From Microlunatus speluncae (GTDB lineage: Bacteria > Actinomycetota > Actinomycetes > Propionibacteriales > Propionibacteriaceae): a stretch of DNA of 64,000 nt. The first letter of the stretch is position 1. Every line of letters starts with the position of its first letter. Location: contig NZ_VKCZ01000007.1 of NCBI RefSeq assembly GCF_009299835.1, positions 290,827 to 354,826 on the forward strand. Direction: 5' to 3'. Under the pieces are notes generated by a model, which did no database searches, was not told the DNA's origin, and worked only from the letters and a program-made list of their open reading frames with translations. The position numbers and the translations under genes are program-made. This document shows positions 25,346-33,471 of this stretch, piece after piece.

Positions 25346-26116
25346 TCAGGACCCCAACCACGACAGCTCCTCCCCGGCCAGCTCCCGCTCGCCGACCAGC
25401 GCGACGAACCGGTCTTCGAGACTGCCGCCGGCCCGGACCTCGTCCAGCGTCCCGTCGGCGGCGACCTGGCCGCGGGCGATGATCGCCACCCGGTCGCACA
25501 GCTGCTCGACCAGCGACATCACGTGGCTGGACATGATCACGGTCCCGCCGGCGGCGACGAACCGGCGCAGGATCTTGGTCAGCACCCGGCCGGAGACCGG
25601 GTCGACGGCCTCGTACGGCTCGTCCAGCACCAGCACCTTCGGCGAATGCAGCAGCGCCGTCGCCAGGCCGATCTTCTTCCGCATGCCGGTCGAATACTCC
25701 ATCACGATCGTGCCCAGGTCCTCGGCCTCCTCCAACTCGAGGATCCGCAGCAACTCCGCCGTGCGCGCCTTGATCACGGCCCGATCCAGGCCGCGGAGCA
25801 GACCCCAGTAGTCGAGCAGCTCGGCCCCGGTCAGCCGTTCCGGCAACGCGAGCCCGTCCGGCAGCACGCCCAGCGCCTCCTTGGCCCGGATCGGTTCGGT
25901 CCAGACATCGATGCCCAGCACCCGGGCCGTGCCCGAGGTGGGCCGGAGCAGCCCGACCGCCATCGACAGCGCGGTGGTCTTGCCGGCGCCGTTCGGGCCG
26001 ACCAGGCCGAAGAAGGAGCCGCGCGGAACCGCGAGCGAGACATCGTCCACGGCAACCTTGCCGGAGAAGTCCTTACGCAGCAGGTCGAGCTCGAAGGCGT
26101 TGATCACATCGTTCAT
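25346..26116 (-). CDS. ABC exporter ATP-binding protein
   Basis: 256-aa ATPase with Walker A GPNGAGKTT, signature YSTGMRKKI and Walker B VLVLDEPYEAVD. It belongs to the ABC-2 exporter class with a single nucleotide-binding domain. It is first in an operon with the large permease and is divergent from a NarL-type two-component system, a frequent partner and likely controller. Confidence 0.92.
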   Translation of the reverse strand: MNDVINAFELDLLRKDFSGKVAVDDVSLAVPRGSFFGLVGPNGAGKTTALSMAVGLLRPTSGTARVLGIDVWTEPIRAKEALGVLPDGLALPERLTGAELLDYWGLLRGLDRAVIKARTAELLRILELEEAEDLGTIVMEYSTGMRKKIGLATALLHSPKVLVLDEPYEAVDPVSGRVLTKILRRFVAAGGTVIMSSHVMSLVEQLCDRVAIIARGQVAADGTLDEVRAGGSLEDRFVALVGERELAGEELSWLGS

Positions 26117-26241
26117 GGGGCAAGCCTCGCCGCGCGCGGGCCTGGCCGGTAGCCGCCGACCGACCAGTTCGGCTGGCCGACCGGCCAGAGTCAGGTCGGC
26201 AGGCTGGCCCCGCGGCGGGTCCGCGCCGCTAATCTCGTGCC

Positions 26242-27531
26242 ATGTCCACAGCCGTTGCCACGCCGGGTCGCCGGCTGCGGCGCGTCGCGGGGCTGCTGAA
26301 CCCGTTCGCGGTGTCGCGGCGGCGCCAGGACTGGGTGATCGACATCCTGATCTTCGTCATTGCGGTGATCGAGATCATCTGGACTCCGACGGCCATGGCG
26401 TACATCTATGACCGGCTGCCGGACTGGTGGCAACCGATCGATCTGGCCGGCGGCGCCGTCGGTGCCGTCGCGCTCTGGTGGCGCCGCCGCTACCCGTTGG
26501 TGGTCGGCTATCTGCTGGTGCCGATCGGCGGTCTCTGCCTGTCGGCGGGGCTGCCGGCGATCGTCGCGGTGTTCACGGTCACCGTTCGGCGCCGCACGAT
26601 CGACTTCCTGCTGGTGACGGCGGCTCATCTCGCCATCGCGATCCCGTTCTATTTCCTGATTCCGTTGACCGATCAGTTCCTGCTCTGGGTGGTGTTCATG
26701 GTGCTGACGTACGGCACCGCAATCGGATTCGGCCTGGCCGCCCGGGCCCGGCTCCAGGTGATCGCCGGGCTCCTCGACTCCGCGGAGCGGGACCGGATGG
26801 ACTACGAGCAGCAGCTGCAGTTGGTCCGGCAGGCCGAGCGGCACCAGGTCGCGCGGGAGATGCACGACGTGCTCGCGCACCGGATCTCGCTGCTCTCCGT
26901 GCACGCCGGGGCGCTGGAGTATCGGACCAGGACCGCCACCGAGCAGGGCCTGGCGCTGAACGATGAGGAGATCCGGTCGTCCGTCACGGTGATCAGGGAG
27001 TCGGCCCACCAGGCCCTGGAGGAGTTGCGGCAGGTGCTGCAGGTGCTCCGCGCCGACGCCGATGATCAACTCGATCATGATCAGGTCAGCCTTGATCAAC
27101 TGCGGCCCGATCAGCTCGGCACCGCACCGCCGCAGGTCACCGTGGCGGCGTTGCCGACGCTGATCGGGCAGGCGCGGGCCGCCGGTCAGGTGATCACTCT
27201 GCACCAGACCGTGGACCAGGATCGGCTGCTGGGCCTGGACGAGCAGGTGCAGCGGACGATCTTCCGTACCATCCAGGAGGGACTGACGAATGCCCGCAAG
27301 CACACGCCGGGAGCGATCGTCGACATCGAGCTGTCCGGCTCCACGGAGTCCGGAGTACGCGTCGTGATCACCAATCCGCTGCCGATCGGCACCACCAAGG
27401 CCGAGATCCCCGGCGCCGGAGTCGGGCTGACCGGTCTGGCCGAGCGGGTCCGGCTGGACGGCGGCCGGCTGTCCCGCGACGTCGCCGACGGCCGGTTCGT
27501 CCTGACCGCCCGGTTGCCATGGCGCAGCTGA
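26242..27531 (+). CDS. NarL-type sensor histidine kinase
   Basis: 429-aa membrane sensor. About five hydrophobic segments (residues 30-175) lead to a HisKA_3 dimerisation helix with the phospho-acceptor His in REMHDVLAHRISLLSVH and a C-terminal ATPase domain (TIQEGLTNARKH, GAGVGLTGLAERV). A linker near residues 272-293 is Asp/Gln/Leu-rich (DQLDHDQVSLDQLRPDQL) and encoded by DNA crowded with TGATCA words. TAATCT lies 6 nt before the ATG, suggesting a leaderless transcript. It overlaps its response regulator. Confidence 0.92.
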   Translation: MSTAVATPGRRLRRVAGLLNPFAVSRRRQDWVIDILIFVIAVIEIIWTPTAMAYIYDRLPDWWQPIDLAGGAVGAVALWWRRRYPLVVGYLLVPIGGLCLSAGLPAIVAVFTVTVRRRTIDFLLVTAAHLAIAIPFYFLIPLTDQFLLWVVFMVLTYGTAIGFGLAARARLQVIAGLLDSAERDRMDYEQQLQLVRQAERHQVAREMHDVLAHRISLLSVHAGALEYRTRTATEQGLALNDEEIRSSVTVIRESAHQALEELRQVLQVLRADADDQLDHDQVSLDQLRPDQLGTAPPQVTVAALPTLIGQARAAGQVITLHQTVDQDRLLGLDEQVQRTIFRTIQEGLTNARKHTPGAIVDIELSGSTESGVRVVITNPLPIGTTKAEIPGAGVGLTGLAERVRLDGGRLSRDVADGRFVLTARLPWRS

Positions 27532-28214
27532 CCGAGCCACCGGTCCGGGTCGTCCTGGTCGACGACGACGCGCTGGTGATCACCGGACTGCGGATGCTGC
27601 TGGCCGGCGACCCGCGGATCGCGGTCGTGGCCGAGCTGAGCGACGGAGACCAGGTCCCGGCCGCGGTTCTTGATCATCGTCCGGACGTCGTGTTGATGGA
27701 CATCCGGATGCCCGGGGTGGACGGGATCGAGGCGGTGCGCCGGCTGGGCGAGCAGGCCGATCCGCCACCGGTGATCATGCTCACCACCTTCGACGCCGAT
27801 CAGACCGTGCTGGCCGCGATCCGGGCCGGCGCGGCCGGCTATCTGGTGAAGGATGCGCCGCCGGAGCAGATCGTCGCCGCGATCCACGCGGCCGCGGCCG
27901 GCGATCCGGTGTTCAGTCCGACCGTGGTCCGGACCCTGGTGCGGCACACCCGGGAGGAGCCGCGGCCGGCCGAACCGGTGCTGCCGACCGGCCTCCAGTC
28001 GGCCTTCGATGCCCTCTCCGAGCGGGAGCGGGCGATCGCGCGGGCCGTCGCCGCGGGCCGGTCGAACGCCGAGATCGCTGCTGAGCTGTATCTGTCCGCC
28101 GGCACGGTGAAGGCCGACATCTCGACCATGCTGGGCAAGCTGGGCGTCGACAACCGGATCCAGCTGGCGATCCTGAGTTACCGATTGGACGCGGCGCCGC
28201 CGAATCTGGCTTAA
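27519..28214 (+). CDS. NarL/LuxR-type response regulator
   Basis: 231-aa regulator. The receiver domain has the acidic pocket VDDDA and the phospho-acceptor Asp in VVLMDIRMPGVDG, plus the conserved Lys in GYLVKDA. The C-terminal LuxR helix-turn-helix is LSERERAIARAVAAGRSNAEIAAELYLSAGTVKADIS, residues about 165-200. Its start lies inside the kinase gene's 3' end, so the pair is co-translated. A likely target is the divergent ABC exporter operon. Confidence 0.93.
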   Translation: MAQLTEPPVRVVLVDDDALVITGLRMLLAGDPRIAVVAELSDGDQVPAAVLDHRPDVVLMDIRMPGVDGIEAVRRLGEQADPPPVIMLTTFDADQTVLAAIRAGAAGYLVKDAPPEQIVAAIHAAAAGDPVFSPTVVRTLVRHTREEPRPAEPVLPTGLQSAFDALSERERAIARAVAAGRSNAEIAAELYLSAGTVKADISTMLGKLGVDNRIQLAILSYRLDAAPPNLA

Positions 28215-28220
28215 GCTCAG

Positions 28221-28239
28221 TTATGTGAGCCTAACCTAC
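28221..28239 (+). promoter_or_regulatory. Iron box overlapping a start codon
   Basis: TTATGTGAGCCTAACCTAC matches 15 of 19 positions of the DtxR/IdeR consensus and contains the GTG start at 28225. TAAGCT at 28212-28217 is a likely -10 hexamer 7 nt before the GTG, so bound repressor would sit on the transcription start of a leaderless gene. Confidence 0.72.
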
Positions 28240-29241
28240 ACACGCTTCGGTCGGCGGCAGGCGCTCGGATTGCTCGCCGCCACCGCCGCCGCCCCGCTGA
28301 TCGCCGGTTGTCAGGGGACCGGGCAGCCCGAGGCCGATGCCTCGGCCGGTCCGGACACGGCCGGCTTTCCGGTCACGATCGAGCATGCCCGCGGCAGCAC
28401 GACGATCCCCGCCCCGCCGACCAAGATCATCACGGTCGGATTCACCGATCACGAGTTCTTCCTCGCGCTCGGCGTCCGGCCGATCGGGGTCCGCGCCTGG
28501 TTCGGCGAGGACATCGACCACACCTGGCCGTGGATCAAGCCGGCCTGGGGCGACACCAAGGTGACCTACATCGGCAGCCAGGAACTCGACTACGAACAGA
28601 TCGCCACGCTCGCTCCGGACGTGATCGTCGGCCTGTACGCGGAGCTGGAGCAGGACGTTTACGACCGGCTCAGCGCGATCGCGCCGACCGTGGCCGAGGA
28701 TCCGGACAGCGCGCCGTACACGACGGACCGCGCGATCATGTTCCGGAACGCGGCGAAGATCCTCGGCAAGGGCCCCGACGCGGACAAGATGCTGGCCGAC
28801 ATCGACCAGCGGTTCGCGACGGTCCGGGAACAGAACGCCGGCTTCGCCGGACAGACCGCGGCCGTGGTCGACCCGGGACAGAAGACCTTCTATGCCTTCT
28901 CCAAGACCGATCCGCGTGGCCGCTTCCTGGCCGACCTCGGTTTCGCCGAGCCGACCGAACTGAACAAGGTGATCGGTGATCAATTCGGCGCCGAGATCTC
29001 CCCGGAGCGGATCGACCTGCTCGACCTGGACCGACTGTTGCTGTTGGCCGACGCCGAGACCCGGACCTGGCTGGCCGCGAACAAGATCTACCAGGCGATG
29101 AACGTCGTCAAGGACAAGCGAACCCTCGAGATCCCCTACTACGAGACCCCGTTCGCCGGCGCCGCCATGGCCTACAACACGCCCCTCAGCGTCCCCTACG
29201 CCCTCGACAACCTCGTCCCCCAACTGGCCACCACCCCCTAA
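28225..29241 (+). CDS. Iron-siderophore ABC transporter substrate-binding lipoprotein
   Basis: 338-aa FepB/FhuD-type binding protein. The N-terminus has a twin-arginine motif (FGRRQALGLLAA) and a lipobox (LIAGC), giving a Tat-exported lipoprotein. The mature part has the family pattern of two lobes joined by a long helix (IITVGFTDHEFFLALGVRPIGVRAW, then APDVIVGLY). It would capture a ferric siderophore. The permease and ATPase genes are not adjacent, so partners must be elsewhere. The iron box over its start supports iron repression. Confidence 0.9.
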   Translation: MSLTYTRFGRRQALGLLAATAAAPLIAGCQGTGQPEADASAGPDTAGFPVTIEHARGSTTIPAPPTKIITVGFTDHEFFLALGVRPIGVRAWFGEDIDHTWPWIKPAWGDTKVTYIGSQELDYEQIATLAPDVIVGLYAELEQDVYDRLSAIAPTVAEDPDSAPYTTDRAIMFRNAAKILGKGPDADKMLADIDQRFATVREQNAGFAGQTAAVVDPGQKTFYAFSKTDPRGRFLADLGFAEPTELNKVIGDQFGAEISPERIDLLDLDRLLLLADAETRTWLAANKIYQAMNVVKDKRTLEIPYYETPFAGAAMAYNTPLSVPYALDNLVPQLATTP

Positions 29242-29595
29242 ACCCAGCCGACCCGTCAGTAATGCACACGCTTTTGCGGCGTGTCGGTGCACAAGTGACG
29301 TGTCGGGACTGCTCAACAGCCCCGAAAATCGCTGATCGGGCCTAGTGTCTTGTCAGGTTGATCCGCCCGCAGATTCGACCGGATCAACCTGACAGGTCAC
29401 TAGCCCTTCGACAGGCCCAGGGAACGGACCAAACACAGCCGCGTCGACCCAGCTGCCCACGGGCCCGAGCGACCCAGCCGGTCAGGCCATTTCGCAGGCT
29501 CCGATGAGCAGCAACGGCCTCCACCGACTTGCCGACACGTCACTTGTGCACCGACACGCCGCAAAAGCGCGTGCATTACTGACGGGTCGGCGGAA
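29242..29595. other. Gene-free stretch with inverted elements A4/A5 and palindrome H4
   Basis: Element A4 (29248-29306) and its reverse complement A5 (29532-29593) bound the stretch; they are nearly identical over about 57 bp and start CCGACCCGTCAGTAATGC. Between them lie palindrome H4 (29342-29403, 24-bp arms, two mismatches, TTGTCAGG core) and a CTTCGACA-type repeat at 29404-29427. No gene is credible. Confidence 0.8.
29248..29306. repeat. GGCGTGTCGG palindromic element, copy A4
   Basis: CCGACCCGTCAGTAATGC, then CTTTTGCGGCGTGTCGG, then a tail ending GTGACGTGTCGG. Same architecture as A1/A2/A3 with a different middle segment; its mirror copy is A5 at 29532-29593. Confidence 0.8.
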
Positions 29596-31002
29596 TTAGG
29601 GGAGGCGGGCGACCAGGTCGCGGTCGTCGACTTCGAGTTGGCGTTGGCGGAGTTGGGCGAGGAGGTCCTTGGCGATCGCGGCGTATTCGGGGGTGTGGTA
29701 GACGTTGATCAACTCTGCCGAGTCGAGGTCGAGGTCGTAGAGCTCCAGTTCGGTGGCGGCGAACCTGGTGGTGCTGCCGGGGACCGGCTCGAGGTAGCAG
29801 ATCAGCTTGTAGCGGTCGGTCCGGACTCCCAGGTGGGCCGGGACCCGGTGCGGGTCGGAGAGGTGCTCCCAGTAGCGGTAGTAGACACAGGTCTGCGGCT
29901 GCTCCGGCGGCTTGCCGGAAAGTGAGTCGATCATGCTGAAGCCCTGCAACCGGTCCGGCAGGTCGACCCCGGCCAGCTCGAGCAGGGTCGGTGCGAAGTC
30001 GAGGTTGGTGACCAGATCGGCGCAGCTGCTGCCCGGCTCGATCAGCGGTGGATAGCTGACCAGCAACGGCATCCGGAGTGACTCCTCATACATCAGCCGC
30101 TTGTCGTACCAGCCGTGATCACCGAGGAAGAAGCCCTGGTCCGAGGTGTAGATGATCACCGTGTCGTCGGTCAGTCCCTCCTCCTCGACCCAGTCGAGCA
30201 CCCGCCCGACGTTGTCGTCGATCGAGGCGACGCAGCGCAGGTAGTCCTTGATGTAGCGCTGGTAGCGCCAGGACCGCTCCTGTTCCGCGGTCAGCCCGCG
30301 CGGCACCGGCTTCTTGAGATCGATGTCGTTCAGGTCGCCCATGCCCATCTTCAGGCCGGCCAGGGCCTTGGACCGACCCTGATGATCATCGTCGAAGGTG
30401 TCCGGCTCGGGAATGTCGACGTCGTCGTAGAGCTCGGCGTGCTTCTGGTCCGGCTGCCACGGCCGGTGCGGCGCCTTGTGGTTGATCATCATCAGGAACG
30501 GCTGCTCCCGATCCCGGCGGTCGAGCCAGCGCAGTGACAGGTCGGTGATGATGTCGGTGACGTAGCCGGGATGACGCTCGGTCCCGTCCGGGCCGATCAA
30601 CTCCGGGTCGTGGTAGTCGCCCTGGCCGGGCAGCACCCGCCAGTAGTCGAAGCCGGCCGGGTCGCTCTCCGGACCGTGCCCGAGATGCCACTTGCCGACC
30701 ACGGCGGTCTGGTAGCCGGCCTGCCGCAGTTCCTTCTGCAGCTGCGGCCGGGTGTTGTCCAGGGTGTCGAACAGGGTACGCACACCGTTGACGTGGTTGT
30801 ATTCGCCGGTCAGGATCGCGGCCCGGCTGGGCGTGCAGATCGCGTTGGTGCAGAAGCAGTTGTCGAACCGCATCCCCGCGGCGGCGATCCGGTCCAGCTG
30901 CGGGGTCTGATTGATCCGGCTGCCGTAGCTGCCGATCGCGTGGGCGGCATGATCATCACTCATGATCATGATCAGATTCGGTCGTCGCAGGCCCTGATCC
31001 AT
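29596..31002 (-). CDS. Sulfatase
   Basis: 468-aa type I sulfatase, with no signal peptide, so probably cytoplasmic or exported as a complex. The formylglycine motif is CTPSRAAILTG (Cys is converted to formylglycine). Metal ligands are seen in LIMIMSDDHAAH and TSDQGFFLGDHGWYDKR. It resembles enzymes acting on sulfated carbohydrates or choline sulfate; the substrate is unresolved. Start ATG at 31002 has TACGAT exactly 6 nt upstream; a longer frame to 31608 is antisense noise over the DinB-like gene. Confidence 0.88.
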   Translation of the reverse strand: MDQGLRRPNLIMIMSDDHAAHAIGSYGSRINQTPQLDRIAAAGMRFDNCFCTNAICTPSRAAILTGEYNHVNGVRTLFDTLDNTRPQLQKELRQAGYQTAVVGKWHLGHGPESDPAGFDYWRVLPGQGDYHDPELIGPDGTERHPGYVTDIITDLSLRWLDRRDREQPFLMMINHKAPHRPWQPDQKHAELYDDVDIPEPDTFDDDHQGRSKALAGLKMGMGDLNDIDLKKPVPRGLTAEQERSWRYQRYIKDYLRCVASIDDNVGRVLDWVEEEGLTDDTVIIYTSDQGFFLGDHGWYDKRLMYEESLRMPLLVSYPPLIEPGSSCADLVTNLDFAPTLLELAGVDLPDRLQGFSMIDSLSGKPPEQPQTCVYYRYWEHLSDPHRVPAHLGVRTDRYKLICYLEPVPGSTTRFAATELELYDLDLDSAELINVYHTPEYAAIAKDLLAQLRQRQLEVDDRDLVARLP

Positions 31003-31065
31003 GATCGCATCGTAGCCGTCGGCCCGGCGTGCGAGGATCGGGGACCTGACGAAGGGAGCGTTGAG

Positions 31066-31644
31066 ATGACGACGCAGCCGACTCTCAAGGAGTCGATGCA
31101 CGACTACCTGCGCGCGGCCCGGTCCGGCCTGCTCGACCGGGTCGACGGTCTCGGTGAGTACGATCTCCGGCGGCCGATGACCCCGACCGGGACCAACCTG
31201 CTCGGCCTGGTGAAGCACCTCGCCGGTCTCGAGTTCGGCTATCTCGGCAGCACCTTCGGCCGGCCGCCCGCCGAGGAGCTGCCGTGGATCGCGGACAAGT
31301 CGATCTGGCAGGGCGCCGACATGTGGGCGACGCCAGCGGAGTCGTCGGGCTATCTGCTGGACGCCTACCGAGCCGGTTGTGATCATGCCGACGCGACGAT
31401 CACCGCGCTCGAGCTGGACGCGCCCGGCACCGTGTCGTGGTGGAGCGAAGGCTCCCGGGACACCACCCTGGGCGTGATCATGACCAGGATGATCTCCGAG
31501 ACCAGCCAGCACGCCGGCCACGCCGACATCGTCCGCGAGCTGATCGACGGCAGGACGAGCACCGAGAACGGCGAAGTCGGGGATGCCGACTGGTGGGCCG
31601 ACTGGCACGCCAAGGTCCAGGCCGCCGCCGACCCGTTCAAGTAG
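31066..31644 (+). CDS. DinB-like (DUF664) protein
   Basis: 192-aa four-helix-bundle protein of the DinB/YfiT superfamily, often thiol-dependent transferases or metal-binding proteins of unknown role. Candidate metal ligands are His in LGLVKHLAGLEFGYLG and the pair in SQHAGHADIVREL. The ATG has GAAGGGA upstream. A second member of the family lies at 50172. Divergent from the sulfatase across 63 bp. Confidence 0.82.
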   Translation: MTTQPTLKESMHDYLRAARSGLLDRVDGLGEYDLRRPMTPTGTNLLGLVKHLAGLEFGYLGSTFGRPPAEELPWIADKSIWQGADMWATPAESSGYLLDAYRAGCDHADATITALELDAPGTVSWWSEGSRDTTLGVIMTRMISETSQHAGHADIVRELIDGRTSTENGEVGDADWWADWHAKVQAAADPFK

Positions 31645-31698
31645 CCGAGTTGTCAGAACTGAGTTGCGCTATAGGGCAACTCAGTTCTGACAAGTCGG
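31645..31698. repeat. Convergent-gene palindrome H3
   Basis: 23-bp arms with one mismatch, starting CCGAGTTGTCAGAACTGAG, around an 8-nt loop that holds GCTATAG, a word also present in the H1 loop. It begins at the stop codon of the DinB-like gene and faces the convergent RNHCP gene. Confidence 0.85.
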
Positions 31699-31711
31699 CA
31701 TCGGGAGGGGG

Positions 31712-32122
31712 TCAGGGTTCCTTGGCCGCCTGGCGGTGGCGCGGTTTCCTGATCTTGGGGGTCGCCGGATCGCCGTTGCCATGGCCGGGATCAGCGGCGA
31801 ACGGGACGAACGGCATCGTCAGCGGCAGTGCGGCCAGCCGCATCAACTGCAGGACGTTGTCGTCGCCGGCGGTCTTGTTGAGGCGGAGCCGGCCACAGTT
31901 GGTGCAGCGGTGGATGAGGACCCATCGGCCCTCACCGCGGACGGTGACCGCGATCGGCTCCATGCCGCCGGAACAATCGGCCTGGCGATCGCCGGGGACG
32001 TTGCGGTCGAGATGTCGCGACCACAGACAGCCGGGACAGTGATTGCGGTGCGTGGTGCCGGGCGCGTCGAGGGAGACCTCTACGCCACAGTGCCCGCACC
32101 GGAACGAACGTGGGAATGCCAA
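31712..32122 (-). CDS. RNHCP zinc-ribbon protein
   Basis: 136-aa protein with the RNHCP domain: FRCGHCGVEV and RNHCPGCLWSRHLD supply two CxxC knuckles, PGDRQADCSG follows, and CTNCGRLRLNK supplies a further pair. It is named in the databases after the RNHCP motif; the role is unknown, possibly RNA or ribosome-related metal binding. The tail is basic and Pro-rich. Confidence 0.85.
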   Translation of the reverse strand: MAFPRSFRCGHCGVEVSLDAPGTTHRNHCPGCLWSRHLDRNVPGDRQADCSGGMEPIAVTVRGEGRWVLIHRCTNCGRLRLNKTAGDDNVLQLMRLAALPLTMPFVPFAADPGHGNGDPATPKIRKPRHRQAAKEP

Positions 32123-32247
32123 AACACAGGACCTTTCAAGGCGAGCGGGCGGGATGAAATGGTCATCGTTCTCGCCTCCTTCGGTCCGACGGTGATCTTG
32201 TCACTCCACCAGCAGCGGCGGCCGCCCGTCAAGCGGTTATCGCGGTC

Positions 32248-33423
32248 TCACTCGACCGACCGGTAGAGGGCGGCCACCAGATTGTTGATCCGCAGGTCGT
32301 TGCCTTCGAGGAGTTCCGAGCCCCGGTTGGGCACGTAACCGAGGGTGAGGCCGCGGTCCGGATCGGCCAGGGCGAACGAGCCGGTGGCACCGCCGTGGCC
32401 GAAGGTGCCGGGCGGCGCCGTGGCCGGAAACAACGGACCGCCGGGCAGCATGAAGCCGAGCCCGAAGTCGGTCCGGAAGCGGAGCACCTGATCGAGGCCG
32501 GTCGAGTGCGGCCGGCGCACCTGGTCGAGCAGCTCCGGCCGCACCAGCCGCACTCCGTCGAGCTCGCCGATCAGGGCGGCATAGGTCCGGGCCAGGCCGT
32601 GGGCCGAGGCGACCCCGTCGGTCGACGGCGCCTCCACCTGGACGAACCGCGGGTCGTTGGCGCTCTCCCAGCCGAAGTCCAGGCTCGCGTACATCGCCCG
32701 ATAGGTCAGCGAGGACGGATCGTTGAGCGCCTCGTACAACGGCCGCAACTCCGGCACGTCCGCGCCGAGCAGCACCGATTCCGGATCCGCCGGAGTGATC
32801 ATCTCGGCCAGCCGCGCCAGCTCCGGATCGGGCAGGCCGATCCAGCAGTCCAGGCCGAGCGGCCCGGCGAGCTCGTCGCCGAACCAGCGGCCGACGGTCC
32901 GACCGGTCACCCGCAGCACGATCGCGCTCAGCGCGTGCCCGATGGTCAGCCCGTGGTAGCCGTGCGCCGTGTCCGGCAGCCACTCCGGACGGGCGGCGGC
33001 GATCGCGTCCATGATCGGAACGCCTGCCACCTCGTCGTCGTAGGTGATCGGGTGATGGGCCAGGCTGACCACCCCGGCACGGTGGCTGAGCAGGGTCCGC
33101 AACGTGACCTCGCCCTTGCCTGCCGCCGCGAACTCGGGCCAGTAGCGGGCCACCGGCTCGTCCAGGGCGAGCTGCCCGCGATCGACCAGGGTGAGCACCG
33201 CGGTCGCGGCCAGGGTCTTGGTCACCGAAGCGATGTTGGCCAGCGTGTCTTGCTGCCAGTCCCGCTGCCGGTCCGCGTCGGCGTGCCCACCCCAGAGGTC
33301 GACCACCGGTCGGCCACCGGCATAGACACAGCAGCTCGCGCCCGCCTCGAGCCCGTCGGCGAAGTTGCGCTCGAAGATCACCCGCACCGCCGCGAACCGT
33401 GGATCACATTCACCCGAGATCAT
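32248..33423 (-). CDS. Beta-lactamase-family serine hydrolase (EstB-like)
   Basis: 391-aa class-C beta-lactamase-fold esterase/peptidase. The catalytic SxxK is SVTKT, the second motif is probably Tyr in HGYHGLTIG, and the third is HGGATG. No signal peptide is seen, so it is likely cytoplasmic. Start ATG 33423 is selected because GGAGG lies 8 nt upstream; starts at 33429 or 33450 fit less well. A perfect 28-bp palindrome lies immediately upstream. Confidence 0.85.
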   Translation of the reverse strand: MISGECDPRFAAVRVIFERNFADGLEAGASCCVYAGGRPVVDLWGGHADADRQRDWQQDTLANIASVTKTLAATAVLTLVDRGQLALDEPVARYWPEFAAAGKGEVTLRTLLSHRAGVVSLAHHPITYDDEVAGVPIMDAIAAARPEWLPDTAHGYHGLTIGHALSAIVLRVTGRTVGRWFGDELAGPLGLDCWIGLPDPELARLAEMITPADPESVLLGADVPELRPLYEALNDPSSLTYRAMYASLDFGWESANDPRFVQVEAPSTDGVASAHGLARTYAALIGELDGVRLVRPELLDQVRRPHSTGLDQVLRFRTDFGLGFMLPGGPLFPATAPPGTFGHGGATGSFALADPDRGLTLGYVPNRGSELLEGNDLRINNLVAALYRSVE

Positions 33424-33442
33424 GATCATCGCCTCCGATTGA

Positions 33443-33470
33443 TCTCCCAACCGACCGGTCGGTTGGGAGA
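33443..33470. promoter_or_regulatory. Perfect 28-bp palindrome, TetR-operator-like
   Basis: Arms TCTCCCAACCGACC and complement, no spacer, with the ACCGACCGGTCGGT core common in TetR operators. It fills the 48-bp gap between the sigma factor stop and the serine hydrolase start. No T-run follows in the direction of transcription, so a terminator is unlikely. Confidence 0.65.
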
Positions 33471-33471
33471 T

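Noticed and set aside
29242..29595. CRISPR array or insertion sequence
   Set aside because: Repeats are one inverted pair plus a palindrome, without regular spacers, transposase gene or visible target duplication.
31003..31608. In-frame N-terminal extension of the sulfatase
   Set aside because: Covers the divergent DinB-like gene on the other strand; the sulfatase fold begins at the ATG 31002, which has a -10-like hexamer.
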